From JAHELQ01 sp965603365 (GTDB lineage: Bacteria > Acidobacteriota > Aminicenantia > UBA2199): a stretch of DNA of 32,723 nt. Below, in pieces: positions 15,370 to 23,543 of the stretch. Numbering within the stretch: position 1 is the stretch's first letter; every line of letters begins with the position of its first letter. The notes beneath the pieces are model-generated. The model saw only the letters and a program-made list of their open reading frames with translations. It made no database searches and was not told the DNA's origin. The position numbers and the translations under genes are program-made. The DNA lies in contig CBFDCR010000061.1 in assembly GCA_965603365.1 (NCBI GenBank), positions 1-32,723 of the forward strand. The letters run 5' to 3'.

Positions 15370-18300
15370 TTATTTCTTTTTTTCGACCCAGAAAATGACG
15401 CCGAAGGAATCGCTCAAGTCAAGAGTCTCCTGGGATTTGATATCGGGGCTGCCCACTTCGCCCTCGCCGATGTAGATCTTGTACCGGCCGCCGGACAGGG
15501 CACCGTAGCCCTGGATTTTGCCGGACACCACCTGGGAATCGGCGATGTAAATATTGGTGCCTGTACTGCTGATGGAAAAATTGTAGACGAACTGGTTGCC
15601 CTGACTCACACAGGGGTCGGTCACCGATCCCTGTGAAGTCGGGCCGTAGGTATTCAAATAGACCTGGCTGTTTATCAATACCGGGTTGGGTTCGAACAAC
15701 ACTTCGCCGCTGGCCTTCACAAAATCGAAGTAAAAGCCTTCGTTGTAAGTCGTCTGGCTGGAATCCAGGGAGAAATCCTTGTCGGTGCCGGGGGTGGTAA
15801 AGGCGCCGGTGATGTCCAGCAGATCCGAGGTGCCCAGGGGGGTCGATATATTACCGTTATCCACAAAGCCGATGAACTGGCCGGTCTGATTGTCGGCATC
15901 GTTGGGCTGGGGCCGATGGCCGGTGCCGAACAGCACCCAGAGGTGAAAATCCCGGTCAAAGCCTAAGGTGGGGGGAATGAAGAGGGTCTGGCCGCTGTCG
16001 GCCTGGAAGATTTTCGTGGGACGCCAGTTCTGAGGATCGCCATCCAGGTTGACCTTCCATATACGGCCGCCGTGCCCACTGCCCAGGTAATCGCCGCTCT
16101 CACACATGTACAGGTGATCGGCAACACCGTCGTAGTTCTGGTCCAGCACCGCCGGGGTGGCGGTAAAGGGATATATGAAGTCCGCATTGGTGTGGAGATA
16201 GTAAGAACCGGTGGGCTGGGTGTCGGGGATCGAGGTGGTGGCGCCATAGATGAATTTCTTGATGAGGGTACCGTCGTAGGCGTGGAGGACATAGAAGGCT
16301 TTACCGGTGAGGCTGGTGGTGGCGGGGGTCTCATTTTTATCGTAGCCGCCGGAGAGTATCGCCGCCGGAAACATCAGGCCGCTGCCGTCGTTGCCGATGT
16401 CGGCGATGACGGGCTTGCCCTCCGAGTAGCCCATATACACCGGATCGTCGAATTCCCACAAAAATACAGGATTATCAGGATCGGTGACATCCAGGGCGCA
16501 GTAACCGGAACCCCCCATGCCCAGGCCGAAGACAAGAAGGGTTCGCCAGTCGTCCCAGGTGCCGTTGTTGGCCACCTTCACATCCTTGACAATGGCCTTG
16601 CCGTCCACAAAATACTGGTGGCCCTTGGCCACGTTGCCGGGCACACCCTCCACCGCATCCCTCAATTTGGGCAGCAGCGACGGTGGGATAAAGGCCCAGA
16701 GTTCCTCGCCGCTCTCAACACTAAAACAGTGCAGCATGCCGTCGTTGGCCCCGGCATAGACCACCTCGGTTCGGTTGGAGACGATCGTCTGGTTCCCCTC
16801 GGCATCGGTTACGATATCGGTGAGGGCGTCAAAAAACAGGGCATAGGAGGCGTCGAATGAGGCCTTCCACTTGAGGGGCGCGCCCACCACCACCGGGTTG
16901 AAGTGGAAGATGTCGCCCAGCTTCCAGTTGTAGCCGTTGTTGCCGCGGATAAAGTCGATCACCGCATCGCGATTGGTCTTGTCGACGGTGGCGTCGCCGC
17001 TGTTGAAGCCGAAATCTGCCGGCGGCAGGTCCGTCACCGAGGTGCCGGTGATGAAATCTACGAAACTGGCGTTTTTGGCGGTCATGATGCTGCGGGCGGA
17101 GGCGCGATTGTTCAGGACAAAGCCAGCATCCCACAGGAAGGCGGAGCCGGGATTCTTCAAGTCGGGGAAGTTGCCGTCCTCATCCAGGGTATAGGCCTTC
17201 AGGTGGCCCTCCCAGATGTTCTGCTCGTTTTTGGGCACGAAGGTAGCAACATAGCCCCGGCGGTCGCCGTAGGTCAAAGAGTATTTGGGTGCGGCAAAGG
17301 CGGCATAGGCCCGCACCTTCTCCTCGATACTGGCCATGACGTTTTTCATGGCCTTGGCCAGGGATTCGTAATCTCTGGCGGTATAATAATCGCCGCCGCC
17401 GTTCTCGGCGGTCTTTCTTAAATAGTCGTTGTCGGCGCTAAAGCCCACCACATAAGTATAGATGAATTGTTTATCCTTGTATACGGTATCGTAATCACCG
17501 GAATTCTTGATATAGGAAATATCGTCGGGATAGAGATCCTCCCTAAAGGCAAAGGCCGACAGGTCGTCTAAATAATAGGTGCCGTCGTCGGCGGTGGTGA
17601 CGGTATCCACATCATCGCCGCTGCCGTCGGTGTCCCCCCAGGGGCAGCTATTGTCCACGGGGATATAAAACAGGGTGTCGGAGGTTAAATCCCGCAGTTG
17701 GGTATCGTGGCTGGGCATGCCGTCGGTGACCACCACGATGAAGTTGAGCTGGCACCAGTTACTGATGGGGGAAGAGGCGATGGGGCCGCAGTCGGGGAAG
17801 GGCTTGAACTGGCCGACATTGGTGATATCGCCGGTGCCGCCCAGCCGGAAATAGGACCAGAGCTCGGCATAGGCCTCCGACAGGGGGGCCTTGGCCACCG
17901 CCTCCATGCTCTTGATCATGCTCTCGAAAGATTGGGGATTACTGCTCTGGGCGCAGTCGTGGGTCATGTGGGAGCCGATCTCGCCGTTAAACTCCGCCAG
18001 GCCGATGCGGGGATAGCCCTTCTCCGGGTTGGTGTCGGCATAGTAGTCGGCAAATACCGAATTTACCGTCTCGATCATGGCCAGGCGGGCCACCCGGATA
18101 CGCACCTTGCGCTCCATGCCGTAGTCGCCGTCTATATTGGTGGTATCGGAGGTATTCCAGGTGCCGTAGAGCATGAAGTGGTTCCATTCGGCCCGCTGCG
18201 CGTCGGTGGCGTCGTAGACCATGAAGTTTAAAAAGTCGCCGTCTATACGCACCTCGTTTGCGCCGTCCGGCTCGCCAAACAGGTAGATGGGGTGGGCCCC

Positions 18301-18732
18301 GCTGAGGGAACCGGGGTCGGAATGGTAGGGATTGGCGGCCACATCCAGTTGATACACGCCGTCGTGGCCGGCCACCGGGGTTACCAGGTGAACCAGTTCG
18401 GTCACCCCCAGCCGGTGCAGATAATAACCATCGCTTTCAAACTCAATGGTCCCGGCAAAATAGCTGTCATACACTCCCTTTTTGTAGTAGGTGACGGTGT
18501 GCTCCTCGCCGGGCCAGATGCCGTCGTATATCTCGGTATAACTGCCGTTGGGATTGTAGTCTTCATGGTAGATCAGGTGGTTCATAGTCTCGGAGTTACT
18601 CAGCAAAATCATAATGTTGGGCTTCAAGATGGAATAGTTCCCCCCTGAGGAGAGCAGGGTGAGATCATCCCATGAAGTCACAGGTTTAAAAACCATCAAT
18701 AGTATTATTAATCCAAAAATTATTCTTTTCAT
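15370..18732 (-). CDS. pilY1: PilY1-family type IV pilus tip protein
   Basis: A 1120-residue protein with signal peptide MKRIIFGLIILLMVFKPVTS. The N-terminal von Willebrand-like region has the first motif PNIMILLSNSETM (38-50) and FIVVVTDGMPSHD (about 328-340). The C-terminal PilY1 beta-propeller runs from about residue 620 (VVVGAPLKW, YAGANDGMLHCFSVESGEE, SLLPKLRDAV, FVDGKAIVKDV). A DxNxDGxxD calcium loop (DQNYDGVAD, near 865) precedes GRIWKVNLDG. PilY1 proteins cap the pilus, mediate adhesion and affect retraction. The MIDAS aspartate is replaced (S-N-S-E-T for D-x-S-x-S), so metal-dependent VWA binding may be lost. Start: ATG 18732 behind AAAGGAG. It follows pilX by 19 bp. Confidence 0.92.
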   Translation of the reverse strand: MKRIIFGLIILLMVFKPVTSWDDLTLLSSGGNYSILKPNIMILLSNSETMNHLIYHEDYNPNGSYTEIYDGIWPGEEHTVTYYKKGVYDSYFAGTIEFESDGYYLHRLGVTELVHLVTPVAGHDGVYQLDVAANPYHSDPGSLSGAHPIYLFGEPDGANEVRIDGDFLNFMVYDATDAQRAEWNHFMLYGTWNTSDTTNIDGDYGMERKVRIRVARLAMIETVNSVFADYYADTNPEKGYPRIGLAEFNGEIGSHMTHDCAQSSNPQSFESMIKSMEAVAKAPLSEAYAELWSYFRLGGTGDITNVGQFKPFPDCGPIASSPISNWCQLNFIVVVTDGMPSHDTQLRDLTSDTLFYIPVDNSCPWGDTDGSGDDVDTVTTADDGTYYLDDLSAFAFREDLYPDDISYIKNSGDYDTVYKDKQFIYTYVVGFSADNDYLRKTAENGGGDYYTARDYESLAKAMKNVMASIEEKVRAYAAFAAPKYSLTYGDRRGYVATFVPKNEQNIWEGHLKAYTLDEDGNFPDLKNPGSAFLWDAGFVLNNRASARSIMTAKNASFVDFITGTSVTDLPPADFGFNSGDATVDKTNRDAVIDFIRGNNGYNWKLGDIFHFNPVVVGAPLKWKASFDASYALFFDALTDIVTDAEGNQTIVSNRTEVVYAGANDGMLHCFSVESGEELWAFIPPSLLPKLRDAVEGVPGNVAKGHQYFVDGKAIVKDVKVANNGTWDDWRTLLVFGLGMGGSGYCALDVTDPDNPVFLWEFDDPVYMGYSEGKPVIADIGNDGSGLMFPAAILSGGYDKNETPATTSLTGKAFYVLHAYDGTLIKKFIYGATTSIPDTQPTGSYYLHTNADFIYPFTATPAVLDQNYDGVADHLYMCESGDYLGSGHGGRIWKVNLDGDPQNWRPTKIFQADSGQTLFIPPTLGFDRDFHLWVLFGTGHRPQPNDADNQTGQFIGFVDNGNISTPLGTSDLLDITGAFTTPGTDKDFSLDSSQTTYNEGFYFDFVKASGEVLFEPNPVLINSQVYLNTYGPTSQGSVTDPCVSQGNQFVYNFSISSTGTNIYIADSQVVSGKIQGYGALSGGRYKIYIGEGEVGSPDIKSQETLDLSDSFGVIFWVEKKK

Positions 18733-18751
18733 CCTGAACTCCTTTACCTCA

Positions 18752-19249
18752 TTAATATTCGGACGACAACAGGGTAACCACCGCCTGGATCTCCTTGCGG
18801 GCATTATTTTTATCCAGGACCGAGTAATTGGAAGAGACCACCAGGTTCCAGGCGGTTAACTGAATGCCCGCATCGCCGCCCATCTCGATGGAGACACCCA
18901 CCGGCGGGGGCGGTTTAAAGGCCTTAAAGCCCTCCACAAATCGTGGACTGGCATCGGCAATGCCGCCGCTCTTAAAAGTGTAATTTCCATTTTCCATTTC
19001 AAATTGTACGGAGGCGGGATCGACGGTATCCCGCAGTTGGTTGACGCCGAAATTGATCCCGGTGTCGGCCGCGAAAAAGGCGTTCTTGTCGGCCAGGAAG
19101 TTCCGGGAAATCGACAACTCGGTGCTGGTCTGGGTCAGGCTGACAATGCCGACCAAGGAGAGAACCAGGGCGGCCACAATCACCAGAATCAGCGCCGAAC
19201 CCTTCTCCCTCTCTTTAACTGTATTGTATGTCATATTATTGTATGTCAT
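18752..19249 (-). CDS. pilX: PilX-like minor pilin / assembly protein
   Basis: A 165-residue protein. A short basic leader (VKEREKG) ends with the Gly expected before prepilin peptidase cleavage. The hydrophobic helix SALILVIVAALVLSLVGIV follows, then the PilX_N pattern (SLTQTSTELSISRNFLADKNAFFAADTGIN). As in other PilX proteins, Glu+5 is lacking. Minor pilins of this kind prime pilus assembly and sit with PilY1 at the tip. The ATG at 19249 has a GGAG 8 bases upstream; a second in-frame ATG 15 bases later comes from a tandem duplication. FimU, PilV, PilW and PilE, which usually accompany PilX, are absent here. Expression probably starts at the sigma-54 promoter at 19327-19342. Confidence 0.82.
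   Translation of the reverse strand: MTYNNMTYNTVKEREKGSALILVIVAALVLSLVGIVSLTQTSTELSISRNFLADKNAFFAADTGINFGVNQLRDTVDPASVQFEMENGNYTFKSGGIADASPRFVEGFKAFKPPPPVGVSIEMGGDAGIQLTAWNLVVSSNYSVLDKNNARKEIQAVVTLLSSEY
19220..19249 (-). repeat. 15-bp tandem duplication of the pilX start region
   Basis: ATGACATACAATAAT is followed directly by ATGACATACAATACA on the minus strand, duplicating the start codon and giving MTYNN-MTYNT. Either ATG gives the same signal helix. Confidence 0.85.
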
Positions 19250-19326
19250 AATAATTTCTCCTTTAAAACGTGTTTCTGTACCATGGATTGCGATATACTC
19301 CTCAGACAATCTTAAGGGGTATTTAT

Positions 19327-19342
19327 AGCAAAGACGATGCCA
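19327..19342 (-). promoter_or_regulatory. Sigma-54 (-24/-12) promoter for pilX-pilY1
   Basis: On the minus strand: TGGCATCGTCTTTGCT. GG and GC sit at exactly the consensus spacing of TGGCACG-N4-TTGCA, and the match includes TGGCA and TTGC. The start of transcription would be near 19316, about 67 bases before the pilX ATG. A sigma-54 activator gene is encoded immediately upstream on the same strand, which supports the assignment. Confidence 0.75.
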
Positions 19343-19415
19343 ACTCATCCTGGTTTTGAAAAGGATTGATAACAGAGGGTATGGGGACTTTTTTACAGAT
19401 AACGATCAACCAAAA

Positions 19416-19468
19416 GGGTGCGAAAAAATACCCAATCCCCGGGGACAACGGGTGAAAATTCGCACCCC
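19416..19468 (-). terminator. Long hairpin after the sigma-54 activator gene
   Basis: GGGTGCGAA (19416-19424) pairs with TTCGCACCC (19459-19467). The 34-base loop itself can pair (ACCC...GGGT around CCCCGGGG). T-runs flank both sides (T6 on the plus strand at 19469-19474, and TTTTGGTT on the minus strand), so it can end transcription of the regulator gene and insulate the pil promoter. Confidence 0.7.
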
Positions 19469-19485
19469 TTTTTTATTTCCCTTGA

Positions 19486-20904
19486 TTACTCTTTGTCTTT
19501 GTTTAGTCGTTTATTAAGGGTCTTGCGGTTGATGCCCAGCATGGAGGCGGCGATTCCCTGGTTGCCGTCGGCTATTTTCAGGGCCTCGGCGATCACGGAG
19601 TCCTCGACCTCTTTTAGAGTGGGAAATCTGCCGTTAAAGGCCGACCTCCATTGAACCCCCTGCGAATCTTTCCCGGGGGTCGGCTCCGGTATGGGCTCCT
19701 CTTCCTGGATGATCTCCTTAAAACTGCCCATGGCGAGAATACCCTTCCGGTGACGGGTCACGGCATCGTAGACCATGGCCTGGAGTTCCCGGATATTGCC
19801 GGGGAAATGGTAGGTGGACAGCAGGGTCAGCAATTCCGGCGGGAAAGAAGGCACCTTTTTGTGCAGGGATTTACAGGCTATTGACAGGAAATGGCTGAAC
19901 AGCAGCGGGACATCTTCCCGCCTCTCCCGCAGAGGGGGAACATGAATGTGGTGCCCCCGCAGCCGGAAATAGAGATCTTTTCGCAGCGTCCCTTTGTTCA
20001 ATGCCTCCTTGAGGTCTTTGTTGGTGGCCACCACCACCCGGGCATCGCTGGCTTTTTGTTTATCCGAACCCAGGGGGTAGTATTTACCCTCCTGCAGGAG
20101 CCGCAGCAGTTTGACCTGGGAGGCGACGGCCAACTCACCGATTTCATCTAAGAAGAGAGTACCGGCGGCGGCCTGCTCGATGAGACCCGACCGGTCCCGC
20201 TCGGCACCGGTGAAACTGCCCTTTACATGGCCAAACAGGGTATCGGTAAACAGGTTGTCGTCCAGCCCGGCGATGTTGACCGGTACAAATTCTCCTTTAC
20301 GGCCGCTGAGACAGTGGATGGCCTGGGCCATCAGTTCCTTGCCCACCCCGGTCTCACCGGTGATCAAGACAGGCAGGTTTGTCCCGGCAATGGCCTCGGC
20401 GTATTGAAAGATAGACCGCATGGCCTTGCTGCCGGTTACGATCTCCGTAAACGCCTCCGGGCGATCCAGGTCGTCGGAGAGCAGGTATCTTTTCAGCAGC
20501 CGGTTCTCATTATTCACCTCCCAGTATTTCAAGGCCCGGCGCACGGTGGCGGCCAACGTTACCGCATCGGCGGGCTTCACCAGGTAATCGAAGGCCCCGG
20601 CCTTCATGCACTTCACCGCGGTCTTGACATCGTCCACGGCGGTAAGCACCACCACCGGGGTATCCGGGAAATCCTGGGTAATCAACGGCAGCAACTCCTG
20701 ACCCGAGACATGGGGCATATACATATCCAGGATAATGGCGGAGACCTCCTGCGTCTCCAGGGTAGGCATGGCTTCACGGCTGTCCTGGCACTGGAGCGAA
20801 TGGGTAATCCCCTCCCGGGCCAGGATAAGGGCGGCGGCATTCAGGAAGTTTTGCTCATCATCTATGAGTAATACGGGGACGGATGGGTATTGTGCCTGGT
20901 TCAT
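19486..20904 (-). CDS. NtrC/PilR-type sigma-54 response regulator
   Basis: A 472-residue protein. The receiver domain (1-120) has acidic pair D15-D16, phosphoacceptor D60 (IILDMYMP) and K110. The AAA+ domain has Walker A GETGVGKE (183-190), sigma-54-contact loop GSFTGA (229-234, Ser variant of GAFTGA) and Walker B LFLDEIGE (250-257). The Fis-type helix-turn-helix lies at the C-terminus (GNQGIAASMLGINRKTLNKRL). All catalytic elements are intact, so it should remodel sigma-54 holoenzyme. The SD is AAGGTGA before ATG 20904. It follows the kinase gene by 47 bp. The pil operon with a -24/-12 promoter is directly downstream, so it is the likely target. The name PilR is possible but unproven. Confidence 0.94.
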   Translation of the reverse strand: MNQAQYPSVPVLLIDDEQNFLNAAALILAREGITHSLQCQDSREAMPTLETQEVSAIILDMYMPHVSGQELLPLITQDFPDTPVVVLTAVDDVKTAVKCMKAGAFDYLVKPADAVTLAATVRRALKYWEVNNENRLLKRYLLSDDLDRPEAFTEIVTGSKAMRSIFQYAEAIAGTNLPVLITGETGVGKELMAQAIHCLSGRKGEFVPVNIAGLDDNLFTDTLFGHVKGSFTGAERDRSGLIEQAAAGTLFLDEIGELAVASQVKLLRLLQEGKYYPLGSDKQKASDARVVVATNKDLKEALNKGTLRKDLYFRLRGHHIHVPPLRERREDVPLLFSHFLSIACKSLHKKVPSFPPELLTLLSTYHFPGNIRELQAMVYDAVTRHRKGILAMGSFKEIIQEEEPIPEPTPGKDSQGVQWRSAFNGRFPTLKEVEDSVIAEALKIADGNQGIAASMLGINRKTLNKRLNKDKE

Positions 20905-20951
20905 GGTTCACCTTTTTATCTTTTCCTTCTTTCATTTTTTATTTTTCATTT

Positions 20952-22157
20952 CTACCTTATTAATTCTCGTTCTATCGGCAGATGAACGGTAACAATGGTT
21001 CCCCTGCCCGGTTTTGAAGTAATTACAATATTGCCGTGATGACTGCGGATGACATTATCGCAGATGAATAAACCCAGCCCACTGCTCTTTTGCTCCCGTT
21101 TGGTGGTAAAAAAGGGATCCCATACCCGTTTCAGCAGGCCGGCCGGGATACCGCTGCCTTCGTCTTTTACCACCACTTCGACATGACGTTTGTCTTTACT
21201 CAGACCGGTGGAGATAAAAATCCGCTGCTTCGTATCGGTCAGGGCCTGGCAACTGTTGAGCAGCAGGTTGAACACCACCTGCTGCAGCCGCTGGACATTG
21301 CCCGGGATCAGGGGCAATTTTTTGCCGTAGCTGGCGGTAAAACGGCGGGTACACAGGCGAATCTGGTTGGCCACCAGGGAAATGGCAGATTTAACCACCT
21401 CATTGACGTCCACTTCACCGGTAAGTAATGAATGCTCCGGCCGGGTAAAGTTTTTTAATTCCGAGATGAGGTCTTTGATCCGCCGGGAGCCATCCACAAT
21501 ATCGGTGATGGATTTTGATATTTTATCCCCCGACTCAGAGTAAGCCATGCCGGCCAACAAAAAATCCCCGTTGGCCTCGACATATCGATCCAGGATGGGA
21601 AGCAGATCCTGCCAGACGGTGGACAGGAATTCGGAATTGAGGAGAATAAAGTTGTTGGGATTGTTGATCTCATGGGCCATGCCCACCAGCAGGGTACCCA
21701 GGGAGATCATCTTATCTGCCTGGATTAACTGCTCCTCCTGTTCTTTCCGTTCGCTGATATCTTCACAGATGGTGACAACACCGGTGGGGGTGCCGTGGGC
21801 ATCGGTCAAAATGTCGGATATCAAGCGAACCGGGAAGGTGGTGCCGTCGGTGCGGATATTGACGCTCTCCCTGCTCCAGTTCTTCATCTGCTTCATCTTC
21901 TCCACCGTCAGGGGATCGGTCAGATCCCTGGGGGCCAGGATGCCCACATACTTGCCCAGCAGTTCTTCCGGTTTACGACCGTGCATCTCCGCCTCGGTGG
22001 AATTGACGTAGACAATTTTGCCGGCGGTATCCCGGATGGTGACCCCCACCTGCATCCGTTCCACCGCATCGGCCACCAGCTTGAGCAGGGCCAGTTCCCG
22101 CCGGCACTCTTTCAATTCGGCAGCCAGTTGCTCTTTTGTCTTATCGCGATCTTCCAT
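20952..22157 (-). CDS. Soluble PAS-domain sensor histidine kinase
   Basis: A 401-residue protein without membrane segments. A coiled coil (1-30) precedes a PAS domain with PAC (about 30-140: MQVGVTIRDTAGKIVYVN, GVVTICEDISERKE). The dimerisation/phosphoacceptor helix has H162 in MAHEINNPNNF. The catalytic domain has the N box (FNLLLNSCQAL), G1 DEGSGIP and G2 SSGLGLFICDNV. The lack of transmembrane helices differs from PilS, so it senses a cytoplasmic cue or a partner. It forms a two-component pair with the next gene. A -10-like TATAAT lies at 22197-22192 on the minus strand but I see no convincing -35. Confidence 0.93.
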   Translation of the reverse strand: MEDRDKTKEQLAAELKECRRELALLKLVADAVERMQVGVTIRDTAGKIVYVNSTEAEMHGRKPEELLGKYVGILAPRDLTDPLTVEKMKQMKNWSRESVNIRTDGTTFPVRLISDILTDAHGTPTGVVTICEDISERKEQEEQLIQADKMISLGTLLVGMAHEINNPNNFILLNSEFLSTVWQDLLPILDRYVEANGDFLLAGMAYSESGDKISKSITDIVDGSRRIKDLISELKNFTRPEHSLLTGEVDVNEVVKSAISLVANQIRLCTRRFTASYGKKLPLIPGNVQRLQQVVFNLLLNSCQALTDTKQRIFISTGLSKDKRHVEVVVKDEGSGIPAGLLKRVWDPFFTTKREQKSSGLGLFICDNVIRSHHGNIVITSKPGRGTIVTVHLPIERELIR

Positions 22158-22221
22158 GTTTCCCTGACTTTTCTAACATGTCTACGGATATATTATAACA
22201 TAAAATTCATATTTTTGCCTA

Positions 22222-22779
22222 CTATAGACCGGCGGCTTCGAGGAGCAGCAGGCTGCCGGCGATGAAGGCGCTAAAGACAAAGACCATCACCCAGGGATTG
22301 ACCTTGAGCAGTTCCGGGAAGGTGACGGCGCCGAAATCGCCCTTTTTCAGTATACCCCGGGAGAGCCTCGGGTAAAGGGCGGCAAATAGACCGGCCCCCA
22401 CCAACATGCCCACAAGCCCGCCTATCAGGGCATCCAGGTAACCGCTGCCGGCAGCCCCGGCCACAGTGCCGGGACAGTAACCCAAAACAGCGAAGCCGAC
22501 GCCGAAGAGCAGGCCGCCGATGATGTCCATGCCCACCGATCCCGGCTTTGGATGCAGATTCACCCAGCCCCTGGACTTGAAAAAGTAGATACCGATCATG
22601 CCGGTGACGGTGGCGCTCAACATGATCTTGAGGACCGTAAAATCCTTGAGCAGCAGTTGGCCCAGGATCACATCGTAGTGGGTGACGCCGCCCTTCTGCA
22701 GCAAGAAGCCGAAAAGGATACCGATGATCAGTCCCAGCCATAACTGCAATTTTTTATTTTGATGCATTGCCTTTGACAT
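22222..22779 (-). CDS. YeeE/YedE-family sulfur-compound transporter subunit, C-terminal half type
   Basis: A 185-residue integral membrane protein with about five helices (LWLGLIIGILFGFLL, MLSATVTGMIGIYFF, MDIIGGLLFGVGFAVLGY, GLVGMLVGAGLFAAL, VMVFVFSAFIAGSLLLL). The GYCPGTVAG segment carries the conserved cysteine used for thiosulfate/sulfur relay in the YeeE/TsuA family. With the preceding gene it makes up the equivalent of one full-length transporter split in two. ATG 22779 lies 7 bases after AGGAG; ATG 22785 would be only one base away from it. The gap to the upstream partner is 12 bp. Confidence 0.85.
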   Translation of the reverse strand: MSKAMHQNKKLQLWLGLIIGILFGFLLQKGGVTHYDVILGQLLLKDFTVLKIMLSATVTGMIGIYFFKSRGWVNLHPKPGSVGMDIIGGLLFGVGFAVLGYCPGTVAGAAGSGYLDALIGGLVGMLVGAGLFAALYPRLSRGILKKGDFGAVTFPELLKVNPWVMVFVFSAFIAGSLLLLEAAGL

Positions 22780-22791
22780 GTTCATACTCCT

Positions 22792-23316
22792 TTAAATGGC
22801 TATAAACCTGAAGATGGCGAAGGCGGTGACAATGCCGCCGATAAAGAAGAAAATAACCGCCAGCCAACTGGATACCGCCAGTTGCAGCGTGCCGCTGATG
22901 CCGTGACCGCTGGTGCAGCCGCCGGTCCAGCGGGAGGCAAAGCCCATAAAAATACCGCCGATAAAGGCCACCCCGAGCCTGGGCAGGGGCGCCGGCCCAA
23001 AGGTTTTGTCCCACAAATCGGGCACCCACTGGAGACGAAAGCTGCCGGAGAGCATGGACGAAACAAAGGCACCGATAATCACCCCCAGTACCAGCATCCA
23101 GCCCCAATCCACCACCGGTTTGAACTGTTGATAGTATTCTTTGGCCTCCACCTTTTTACCCCTGAAGACCTTCTCGATCATGCCGCTGGTGCGGCTAAAG
23201 GCGGAAGAACAACTGATAGGCTTATCGGAGAGCAGGAAGGCCAGCCAGCTCAACACGCCGATGGCAATGCCCACCACGTAGGGCGACCACCGGCCCATCT
23301 GTATCCATTCTAACAT
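22792..23316 (-). CDS. YeeE/YedE-family sulfur-compound transporter subunit, N-terminal half type
   Basis: A 174-residue membrane protein with four to five helices. Conserved segments are DKPISCSSAFSR near residue 35 and RWTGGCTSGHGISG near 130, which hold the family cysteines. GGIFMGFASR and the TSGHG loop are typical of YeeE/YedE. It is read first, behind AGGAGG and promoter 23357-23385, and pairs with the next gene. A sulfur carrier such as TusA/YeeD, often linked to these genes, is not encoded nearby. Confidence 0.86.
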   Translation of the reverse strand: MLEWIQMGRWSPYVVGIAIGVLSWLAFLLSDKPISCSSAFSRTSGMIEKVFRGKKVEAKEYYQQFKPVVDWGWMLVLGVIIGAFVSSMLSGSFRLQWVPDLWDKTFGPAPLPRLGVAFIGGIFMGFASRWTGGCTSGHGISGTLQLAVSSWLAVIFFFIGGIVTAFAIFRFIAI

Positions 23317-23356
23317 GTTTTCCTCCTACGATTGACCGCAAACTCGATCAATAACC

Positions 23357-23385
23357 TTTATATCATGACCTCCCTCTTTTGGCAA
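23357..23385 (-). promoter_or_regulatory. Predicted promoter of the YeeE/YedE pair
   Basis: On the minus strand: -35 TTGCCA (23385-23380), 17-bp spacer, -10 TATAAA (23362-23357), with about 34 bases of leader to ATG 23316. Confidence 0.6.
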
Positions 23386-23469
23386 TCCATTTCCCGAAGA
23401 CTTTTCCCATAAAGCAGATAGTCCCGTCGTACCGGGCCTGAGCGAATTGTCGTTCCGGGGTGTTTTTGG

Positions 23470-23498
23470 TTGACATTTTTTTGAAAAAAATATAGTAT
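23470..23498 (+). promoter_or_regulatory. Predicted promoter of the kinase operon
   Basis: -35 TTGACA (23470-23475), 17-bp AT-rich spacer containing T7 and A7 runs, -10 TAGTAT (23493-23498). The leader is about 38 bases. The SD before ATG 23544 is weak (GAGAGG at a long distance). Confidence 0.65.
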
Positions 23499-23543
23499 TA
23501 AACTTAAAGTTAAGAACGTAAATGAGAGGCGCAGTGATATTGT

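Noticed and set aside
16072..16860. Long plus-strand open frame inside pilY1
   Set aside because: It is antisense to a clearly conserved PilY1 propeller in GC-rich DNA, has low-complexity Val/Gly-rich composition and no ribosome-binding site.
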